From: Flavobacterium psychrophilum
Lineage (GTDB): Bacteria; Bacteroidota; Bacteroidia; Flavobacteriales; Flavobacteriaceae
Reading direction: 5' to 3'
Length of the DNA: 17,121 bases
Assembly: GCA_003243255.1 (NCBI GenBank)
Contig: QFQM01000095.1
Location: forward strand, 1-17,121
The notes under the pieces are model-generated. The model did no database searches, was not told the DNA's origin, and worked only from the letters and a program-made list of their open reading frames with translations. The translations under genes and the position numbers were made by a program. Positions 1 through 6,433 of the stretch are shown here, in pieces. Position 1 is the first letter of the stretch. Each line of letters opens with the position of its first letter.

Positions 1-788
1 ATATTGTATCGTGAACCTGAGTGCTTAATGCCTCCACTCCTAGCCCAGCCCTCATGATAAGGTGCCGCTGTAATAGGATGTGTAGGCGATGCCGCTGCCA
101 TTATATAGGTAATAAGGCATTCGTTGTAACCCTCAAGCTTAAAATTCTTAACCCATTCATAGTTTGGTGACCAGTGCCAGTACAGCACATTTTCGCCACC
201 TTTGGTATACCAGTCCCATTCCACACCTTTCCATAGTGCATCGGCTTGTTGCGCCAGGGCCTGTTCTTCGGCATTGCCATTTTTAAAATATTCGCGAACA
301 CAAATCAAAGCTTCGCACAAGAAAGAGGTTTCTACAAGATCCCCCCCATTGTCGTCATTGCCAAAAGGCACTACTTGACCATTAGTCCCATTTATCCAGT
401 GCGACCACGCACCGTGAAATCTATCAGCATTTTCAAGAAAGTTTAGCGAAGTCTGCAAACGTGTCACAGCTTCACCACGGGGTACAAACCCCCTGTCTAT
501 TCCTACCAATATCGTCATGATACCAAAACCAGAACCTCCAGTAGTAACAAGATTTCTGTCTAAGGAAGTATCATCAACATGATAACGCTCTCGAGCCAAC
601 TTAGAATTAGTTTCTGCATACTCCCAAAAATATTTGAGCGCATCTTTTTGAGCAAGATCAAGAATTTGCTCATCGGTAAGAGTTTCCTCCACAGGTGGCG
701 TTGTAGTATCATTATCATCACTCTTAGAATCGCATGATGAGCATGACATACAAAAAGTAAGGATAATAAAAAGGTGTACTATTTTCAC
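1..788 (-). CDS. GH144-like / PF10091 glucoamylase-family lipoprotein, probable endo-beta-1,2-glucanase (3' end outside window)
   Basis: Seen: an open frame runs from a GTG at 788 to the left edge (262 codons) with no stop. An in-frame TAA lies five codons upstream of the GTG and no ATG is available between them, so GTG is the likely start. The N-terminus is a lipoprotein signal (hydrophobic stretch, then Cys16/Cys19) followed by DSKSDDND, an acidic tract typical of surface-exported lipoproteins in this phylum. The mature part begins with a helix (DALKYFWEYAE), then ARERYHVDDTS, TTGGSGFGIMTILVGIDRG, ADRFHGAWSHW, GGDLVETSFLCEAL and VLYWHWSPNYEW. Known: these motifs match the alpha/alpha-barrel family PF10091, which contains the GH144 endo-beta-1,2-glucanases. 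Inference: the enzyme cuts a glucan outside the cell before uptake by the SusCD pair encoded upstream. It is the last visible gene of that operon and follows a hairpin. Family call is firm, substrate is not. Confidence 0.85.
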   Translation of the reverse strand, partial: MKIVHLFIILTFCMSCSSCDSKSDDNDTTTPPVEETLTDEQILDLAQKDALKYFWEYAETNSKLARERYHVDDTSLDRNLVTTGGSGFGIMTILVGIDRGFVPRGEAVTRLQTSLNFLENADRFHGAWSHWINGTNGQVVPFGNDDNGGDLVETSFLCEALICVREYFKNGNAEEQALAQQADALWKGVEWDWYTKGGENVLYWHWSPNYEWVKNFKLEGYNECLITYIMAAASPTHPITAAPYHEGWARSGGIKHSGSRYN

Positions 789-828
789 AACAGTTGTTTT
801 TTAGATTGATGATATTTTTTTTGGAATA

Positions 829-853
829 GCAATATAATTGGGGACAATATTGC
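829..853. repeat. 7-bp inverted repeat in leader of the glucanase gene
   Basis: GCAATAT (829-835) and ATATTGC (847-853) form a perfect dyad with an 11-nt centre, about 40 nt upstream of the GTG start. No U-tract follows on the minus strand, so it does not look like a terminator. It could be an operator or an mRNA leader hairpin. In such AT-rich DNA it may also be chance. Confidence 0.25.
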
Positions 854-872
854 TCAGTAAGAGAAATAAGAG

Positions 873-905
873 ATAATTACCGGCAGCTTAACCACCGGTA
901 ATTAT
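873..905 (-). terminator. Intercistronic hairpin, weak terminator or mRNA-processing structure
   Basis: ATAATTACCGG (873-883) and CCGGTAATTAT (895-905) are perfectly complementary 11-mers around an 11-nt loop. The hairpin starts 16 nt after the stop of the LamG gene on the minus strand. The downstream sequence is pyrimidine-rich (CTCTTATTTCTCTT) rather than a clean U-run. It could partly terminate transcription or protect the upstream mRNA 3' end, setting a lower level for the glucanase than for the SusCD part. Confidence 0.55.
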
Positions 906-920
906 TTTAATAGTTTAAAA

Positions 921-1847
921 TTATCTACCAGCTTTCTCAAGCTCGTAAAGAGCGTTGATATCTGCCTGGATAAGTACTTTTTTGAATACACGGATTTCGT
1001 CAACCTCACCAGTTAGAGCTGCGTTCCATGCCTCAGCATTAGTACCGTCTACTACTGAGTTAAGAGCACCAATAATTGGGTGGTTTGGAGTAAAGAAACT
1101 CATTGGCATTGGCTGTGTATTACCTTCCGGATCGTTGTTTCTCTCTTCCCATGCAGAGTTAGAGATTTTAGCTCCGTTTACATAAAGTTTATTAGTAGCA
1201 GTAGCTGCATCCCAGGTATAAACAACATGAGCCCATTGTCCTCCAATTTTGTTAGCATTCCATGTATGTGTATTATCCATCCAAGATTCTTGTTTGATCA
1301 TGTTCACACAGTCACCTCCAAATGGTGTTCCGTCAGGTCTTGAAAACTGGTATTGGGCTTTCATCTGGATAGAATCGCTTGATACTAACCCGTGAGTATT
1401 TCCAAAAATACTTAAGTTACCTACGTTAGCATCCGGACCTCCTGCAAAAGAGATAATCGGAGAAATTACGCTAGGCCCATCAGCTGTCATTTTAGTGTTA
1501 GATATCTTAACCCAACAACTGATTGTTAGGCTGCTGCTCTGAATATTAAGGTTAGGAATAGAACCATAGTTTAAATAACCTGAAGTAAGTTTAACTCCCT
1601 GTCCTTTAACTGCAGTAGCATAACTTGCTCCAACAGAATTTGCAGGCATTGCTCCTGAAATACTTTCTTTTCCATCTCCATTTAATGGCCAGTAAGCTAA
1701 AAGGTCAGTCGCTGCTACTTCATCAGCTGTATTATAACCTCCGATTGGAGGTAATGTTGAGCCTCCTTTATCATCATCACCACAAGAAGTAAGCAACATA
1801 CCTGATGTAGCCATCATTGAAAACGCTAAAATTTTGATTGTCTTCAT
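921..1847 (-). CDS. LamG-domain lipoprotein, probable surface glycan-binding protein of the PUL
   Basis: A 308-residue lipoprotein. Residues 1-22 form a lipoprotein signal ending LLTSC, with Cys22 followed by GDDD, an acidic export signal for the outer face of the outer membrane. After a short linker, residues about 45-305 look like a single concanavalin-A-like jelly roll of the LamG type: LLAYWPLNGDGKES near the start, SSSLTISCWVKI in the middle, QWAHVVYTWD and KLYVNGAKI later, and GEVDEIRVFKKVL at the end. Known: in Bacteroidota PULs, LamG lipoproteins encoded just after susD usually bind glycan (SusE/F position) and lack catalysis. A few LamG-fold proteins are glycoside hydrolases, but this one has no obvious GH16-type ExDxxE motif. 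It lies 30 nt after susD in the same operon and is followed by a hairpin before the glucanase gene. Confidence 0.85.
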   Translation of the reverse strand: MKTIKILAFSMMATSGMLLTSCGDDDKGGSTLPPIGGYNTADEVAATDLLAYWPLNGDGKESISGAMPANSVGASYATAVKGQGVKLTSGYLNYGSIPNLNIQSSSLTISCWVKISNTKMTADGPSVISPIISFAGGPDANVGNLSIFGNTHGLVSSDSIQMKAQYQFSRPDGTPFGGDCVNMIKQESWMDNTHTWNANKIGGQWAHVVYTWDAATATNKLYVNGAKISNSAWEERNNDPEGNTQPMPMSFFTPNHPIIGALNSVVDGTNAEAWNAALTGEVDEIRVFKKVLIQADINALYELEKAGR

Positions 1848-1877
1848 AATAAATTAAATTTAAATTAAGTGTTAGTA

Positions 1878-3353
1878 TTAGTATCCGTTGTTTTGAATTA
1901 ATCTTCCTCCGCTTGTTGCAATCTGTGATTGCGGAATCGGGAACAGCTCGTGTTTCCCTGTTACAAAAGTTTTGCCTACAGCACTCATTGCTGTTGGGCC
2001 CTGCCCTGTTCGTACAATATCAAACCATCTGTCATGCTCCATCGCCATTTCCCATCTTCTTTCTTTGTAAATATCCTGAAGCGTAATACCTGTAATATCA
2101 TCAAGTCCTGCTCTTTCCCGAATCTGATGGATGATATCGGCCAAATCAGATGTCTGTCCTGACTGAAATCCTGCTTCAGCCCTTATAAGCAATACATCGC
2201 TGTATTTTAAAAGTCTGAGATTTTTAGCCGTATTCCCTTTATCATTGTTCCATGATTCTGCAATGCTGCTTTGATATGCCTTATAATTATAGCGTGGATT
2301 AGACCATGTTGTTGGTGCCTCAAAACCATCCCATAATGTTGAAGGCACAAACAATACTGTAGCATCTTTCCTCACGTCTCCGGTTGCATAAGAATTCACA
2401 AGTGCCTGTGAAGGAATATTGAATCCCCAGCCTAAATCAGGAGTTCCTCTCGGTCCCTGAACATTGGTATAATCCCTTATACCATTGGTTAAAGTTGCCT
2501 GCACTTCAAATACAGATTCCTGTTTGTTTTCGCCTACTTCACGCCATACATCAGCATAATTAGGAAGAAGTCCATATTCTCCTGATGAAATTACATTACC
2601 CGACATGTTATAAGCATCGGTCCATTTTTGCTGATATAGGTATACTTTAGCAAGTAGTGCCTGTGCAGCACCTTTGGTTGCCCTGCCCAAATCATTAGGA
2701 GCATATTGTGATTTAGTTGGTAGCTTTTCAATAGCATCCAGTAAATCAGCCTCAATTTGAGCATACACTTCCTCTTTAGTTCTTTTTGTGAATACTATCT
2801 CATTGATGGCTTCGGTATCATTAAGATCTATTTTTTCAAGTACCAACGGTACTCCCCCAAAACAGCGTACCAGGTCAAAATACCAAAATGACCTTAGGAA
2901 TTTAACCTCACCAATTAACCTGTTTTTTAATGCCGGATCGGCCTGAAGCAAATTAAGATAGTAAAGAGCATTGTTGGCTCTGTACACACCCTCATAACGA
3001 CCTTTCCAAACATCTTCAAATGAGATATCTTGAGCATCAAAGGTCAGGTTGTCCATTTTTGCTTTATCAGTTCCCGTATCACTTGCTGTTGATCCTTTAT
3101 CAGCATCATCAGATGTAATGCTTGTAATTCCTATCCACGAAAAGGAATACATATTATAATCCAGCATTTTATTATAAACACCATTCACAAGCTGAACAGC
3201 ATTATCAGGATTATTAAGAAAATCGTCTTCTCCTATTACATTATTAGGATCTACATTTAAATCATCATCACAGGAAATAAGCGTTGCTAATACCAGGAAC
3301 ATTCCTGCAAAAGCCCTTGATGTAAATCTCTTATTTAGTTTTATATTTTTCAT
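1878..3353 (-). CDS. SusD/RagB-family outer-membrane glycan-binding lipoprotein
   Basis: A 491-residue SusD homologue, slightly shorter than the usual 500-600. The signal peptide ends LATLISC with Cys28 as lipidated residue, followed by DDD. Family hallmarks are visible: NPDNAVQLVNGVYNKM near the N-terminus, YEGVYRANNALYYLN, the RFLR-like segment EVKFLRSFWYFDLVRCFGGVPLV, the TPR-rich part AAQALLAKVYLYQQKW, and the C-terminal RLLKYSDVLLIRAEA, IRERAG and ERRWEMAMEHDRWFDIVRTG. Known role: it sits as a lid on the SusC barrel and captures oligosaccharide at the cell surface. The gene starts 3 nt after the susC stop, so the two are translationally coupled and probably made in equal amounts. The binding residues that set glycan specificity cannot be judged from sequence alone. 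Confidence 0.96.
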   Translation of the reverse strand: MKNIKLNKRFTSRAFAGMFLVLATLISCDDDLNVDPNNVIGEDDFLNNPDNAVQLVNGVYNKMLDYNMYSFSWIGITSITSDDADKGSTASDTGTDKAKMDNLTFDAQDISFEDVWKGRYEGVYRANNALYYLNLLQADPALKNRLIGEVKFLRSFWYFDLVRCFGGVPLVLEKIDLNDTEAINEIVFTKRTKEEVYAQIEADLLDAIEKLPTKSQYAPNDLGRATKGAAQALLAKVYLYQQKWTDAYNMSGNVISSGEYGLLPNYADVWREVGENKQESVFEVQATLTNGIRDYTNVQGPRGTPDLGWGFNIPSQALVNSYATGDVRKDATVLFVPSTLWDGFEAPTTWSNPRYNYKAYQSSIAESWNNDKGNTAKNLRLLKYSDVLLIRAEAGFQSGQTSDLADIIHQIRERAGLDDITGITLQDIYKERRWEMAMEHDRWFDIVRTGQGPTAMSAVGKTFVTGKHELFPIPQSQIATSGGRLIQNNGY

Positions 3354-3356
3354 AGC

Positions 3357-6191
3357 TTAAAAACCTACATTAAGTCCGAATAAAAATGTCTTGTTAGTTG
3401 GGTATGCATCCAGCTCTATACCGGCTGTACCAAGCGGATTACCACTATCATCACCTTTAATTTCAGGTGAAAAGCCTGTAAACTTGGTAAACAGGAATGG
3501 ATTGATCGCTGTTGCATAAAATCTTATTTTATCTATTCCTTTAAATACCTGTGGCAGAGTATAACCCACGGTAATGTTGTTTATCCTCAGGTAATCTCCT
3601 TTTTCAATGTAGTAGGTAGATGCCCTTGGTACTTCATTTGATGGCCTAGGATTCTTTCCATCTGTATTTGATGGTGTCCAAAAATCAGTAAGCAGTTCAT
3701 CCTCAATATTCTCTCCACCAAAGCGCTGTGCTTTCTTACCATTATAAAGTTTGTTACCGCCAACACCATAGGCATCTACCGAGAAATCAACATTTTTAAA
3801 CGTAAATCCCAGATTAATACCATATGTAAACGTTGGAAGATAAGATCCTGCAACTACCCTGTCATCACTGTAAGTAAAGAAACCGTCAGAATTATAGCCG
3901 GTAACATCATACACATAAAAGCTTCCAAGCGGCTGTCCTACCAAAACCTGTTTGGTGTATTGTCCGTTGCCCAGGCTTCCTCCTGTATAATTACCGAAAA
4001 GAGAACTGTTTACTTCGGTTAATTCGTTTTTATTATGAGAGTAGTTACCTCCTACCCAGTAATTAAAATCAGACCCAATAGCATCCTGCCATTTAAGAGT
4101 AACTTCTATACCCTTATTGCTAACTGTACCTACATTTAAAGGAACTGCAATTGGAGACAATACCGATGGTACAGCGACAGGTAAGATAGCATTCTCGGTT
4201 TCACGGCTATAAGCATCAAACACACCCGTAAGCCTGTTATCAAGTACTGCAAAATCAAATCCTAAATCAATCTCTTTCATGGTTTCCCACGTTAGATTAC
4301 GATCAATATCATTAGGTACATTTGTTCCCGGATTAATTATTTCAGTACCACCGAAAGAATAATTATATCCTGAACCAAAAACTATTGAGTTAAGCGACTG
4401 GCCGGTATATCCGTTACCAACTTCACCATAGCCTCCACGTATTTTAAAATTGTTCAGGAACTTTACATCCTTCATAAACTCCTCTGAAGTAAGTACCCAT
4501 CCTGCAGATACTGAAGGAAATACAGCAAATCTGTCATCCGCATCAAAAGTACTTACCCCTTCACGCCTAACAGAAGCGGAAAGCAGATACTTATTATCAT
4601 AATCATATTCAAGCCTGCCAAAATAAGCTACTGATACAATAGGAGTATCGGTTATATTCTGAACAACCGATCCAGGTGCCACTTCAATATTATTAGATGA
4701 TAGATTAAGGTTCCAGTAATTAGACTGAATAGGAACATCATATCTTGTAGCGTTCATATATTCCGAAATCTGGAACGATGTTTTCGACATACCTGCCTGA
4801 GCTGTAACATTATGCTTATCGGCAAATGTTTTATTAAAAGTGAAGTAATTATCCCAGTTATAACGATAAGAAGTATTTCTTCGCTGCTGAAGTGAATTGA
4901 TAATAGGATTTTCAGGATTTGTTGCAATATAATCGGCAATCTCTTTGGTTGGATTAGCCACTAGCCATAAATCTCTTGTAGGTGTATATGTATAGCCTTT
5001 ACCCCATAATGCCGTCGCACCAAAATTTGAAGTAAATTTTAAAAAGTCAACTATTTGGGCTTCAACATTTACTGCTCCAATAAGTGTAACATTTTTGTTT
5101 TGCTCATTTGTATAATATAATTGAGCTACAGGATTAGCTACATTATTAAACCTGTCTGAACCGTTGATAGAAACAAGCCCTGTATTCGGGTCTCGTAATG
5201 GCTGCCCCCATCTTCCATTTGCAAACCGAACCGGCATTATAGGTGCCTGTTTATAAGCATTTGTAAAAGCACTTAACGGCCTTGGGGTTGTATGATCAAT
5301 AGAGAGGTTAAAAAATGGAGATATCTTTAATTTGTCATTAAGCAACCTGAATTCATTTTTACTGATAACGTTTGTACGCTCATATTCAGAGCCATTAAGT
5401 ATACCTTTTTCTTTATAGTTAGATGCTCCAAAATAATAAGTAGCGTTCTCTCCCGCTCCTGATAATGATATGCTGTTACTTATAACCTCACCTGTACTTG
5501 TAATCTCATCAAGCCAGTCTGTATTATAAGGCTGATCAAAACTAAAGTAACTACTTGAGCCAAGTGCAGCATTTCCGTAGTAGGCATAACGATATGAATC
5601 GGCCATATCAACTTTACGTTGTATGTACTTTTGCCCATAATAGCTGTCTACCGAAACTTTTATCTCACCTTGTTTTCCTTTCTTAGTAGTAATAAGGATC
5701 ACACCATTTGAACCTTTCTGACCATAAATAGCAAGAGAAGAAGCATCCTTTAATATATCTATTGTAGCAATATCGCTTGGATTAATTCCATTCAGACCAT
5801 TTGTTTCAATTCCATCAATTACATAAAGTGGATCTCTTGCTCCTGTAATAGTTCCAAGTCCTCTTATACGAACTGTTGGATTTTGTCCCGGTTCATCATT
5901 GGTAACAATATTTACTCCGGCAGCTTTTCCCTGAATTGCCTGCATTGCAGATTGTGCAGGTGTCCTTACGATATCGGCAGCTTTAATCTGTGAAACAGAA
6001 CCTGTAATTGCTCCTGCTTTTTTGGTTCCGTAACCTATAAGAACGACTTCCTGCATTTCATTTTTAAAAAAAATGGAGTCATTAAATATGGCATCCAGAG
6101 AATCCTGAGGTTTGGTCTGGGTAGGCGGCACCTGTGCAAAAAGTGGTACCGCTAGTAAAGAGAAACTAATATGTAGTAAAGTTTTCTTCAT
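3357..6191 (-). CDS. SusC/RagA-family TonB-dependent outer-membrane transporter
   Basis: A 944-residue SusC homologue. Residues 1-20 are a Sec signal (…VPLFAQ). A short linker leads to a TonB-box-like MQEVVLIGYG at about 46-55, then the plug (ITGSVSQIKAADI, the SusC signature AMQAIQGKAAGVNI, RIRGLGTI, PLYVIDGIE, LKDASSLAIYGQKGSNGVILITTKKG), then a 22-strand type barrel ending in NKTFLFGLNVGF. The carboxypeptidase-like N-terminal domain (about 80-90 residues) that most SusC proteins carry before the TonB box is absent, which explains the short length. Known role: active import of oligosaccharides into the periplasm, energised by TonB/ExbBD, with SusD as partner. It is the first gene of the operon and has a 242-nt upstream region with a recognisable promoter and dyads. 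The start ATG precedes a normal signal peptide. Confidence 0.97.
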   Translation of the reverse strand: MKKTLLHISFSLLAVPLFAQVPPTQTKPQDSLDAIFNDSIFFKNEMQEVVLIGYGTKKAGAITGSVSQIKAADIVRTPAQSAMQAIQGKAAGVNIVTNDEPGQNPTVRIRGLGTITGARDPLYVIDGIETNGLNGINPSDIATIDILKDASSLAIYGQKGSNGVILITTKKGKQGEIKVSVDSYYGQKYIQRKVDMADSYRYAYYGNAALGSSSYFSFDQPYNTDWLDEITSTGEVISNSISLSGAGENATYYFGASNYKEKGILNGSEYERTNVISKNEFRLLNDKLKISPFFNLSIDHTTPRPLSAFTNAYKQAPIMPVRFANGRWGQPLRDPNTGLVSINGSDRFNNVANPVAQLYYTNEQNKNVTLIGAVNVEAQIVDFLKFTSNFGATALWGKGYTYTPTRDLWLVANPTKEIADYIATNPENPIINSLQQRRNTSYRYNWDNYFTFNKTFADKHNVTAQAGMSKTSFQISEYMNATRYDVPIQSNYWNLNLSSNNIEVAPGSVVQNITDTPIVSVAYFGRLEYDYDNKYLLSASVRREGVSTFDADDRFAVFPSVSAGWVLTSEEFMKDVKFLNNFKIRGGYGEVGNGYTGQSLNSIVFGSGYNYSFGGTEIINPGTNVPNDIDRNLTWETMKEIDLGFDFAVLDNRLTGVFDAYSRETENAILPVAVPSVLSPIAVPLNVGTVSNKGIEVTLKWQDAIGSDFNYWVGGNYSHNKNELTEVNSSLFGNYTGGSLGNGQYTKQVLVGQPLGSFYVYDVTGYNSDGFFTYSDDRVVAGSYLPTFTYGINLGFTFKNVDFSVDAYGVGGNKLYNGKKAQRFGGENIEDELLTDFWTPSNTDGKNPRPSNEVPRASTYYIEKGDYLRINNITVGYTLPQVFKGIDKIRFYATAINPFLFTKFTGFSPEIKGDDSGNPLGTAGIELDAYPTNKTFLFGLNVGF

Positions 6192-6220
6192 TGGGTTAGT
6201 TATAAAAATTACTATTAACC

Positions 6221-6264
6221 CAAATTTAATAACTAAAACGTTGTAGTGATACTACTATTTAGTA
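6221..6264 (-). promoter_or_regulatory. Probable activator-dependent promoter of the susC operon with overlapping dyads
   Basis: On the minus strand 6228-6221 reads TAAATTTG, a full match to the Bacteroidota -7 consensus TAnnTTTG, 29 nt before the susC start codon. No TTG is present 17-23 nt upstream. That position instead holds the dyad GTAGT-GAT-ACTAC (6243-6255), overlapping a second dyad TACTA-TT-TAGTA (6253-6264). Inference: the dyads are the site where the LuxR-type regulator encoded upstream replaces the missing -33 contact. Confidence 0.5.
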
Positions 6265-6337
6265 TTCATTAACACATCAAATCTTAAAAAAATCAATATA
6301 AAAAACTGAAAAACAAAACATTATAGCAGATACCAAC

Positions 6338-6374
6338 ACATCATAAAAAGAGTTAATGATGTAGTAATGATGTA
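6338..6374. repeat. Triple ATGATGT motif (one inverted, two direct copies) upstream of susC
   Basis: ACATCAT at 6338-6344 is the reverse complement of ATGATGT at 6356-6362, and a second direct copy lies at 6367-6373. The two direct copies are exactly 11 bp apart, about one helical turn, and are linked by GTAGT (6361-6365), the same half-site as in the susC promoter dyad. A weaker ACATCA occurs at 6274-6279. The cluster lies 60-100 bp after the regulator stop codon, and no U-tract follows. An upstream operator is more likely than a terminator. Confidence 0.35.
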
Positions 6375-6433
6375 TAAAGAGTGTGTAAAAATTAATACTT
6401 TTTTATGATAAAGAGGCAATATTTTAATCAAAT

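Noticed and set aside
246..446. Plus-strand frame of 66 codons and the overlapping 101-301 minus frame
   Set aside because: Both lie over the GH144-like gene read in another frame; the 262-codon frame with recognisable family motifs explains the region.
6338..6362. ACATCAT/ATGATGT hairpin as a terminator of the PUL regulator gene
   Set aside because: The stem is AT-rich with seven pairs and no U-tract follows on the minus strand. The extra direct copy fits an operator better.
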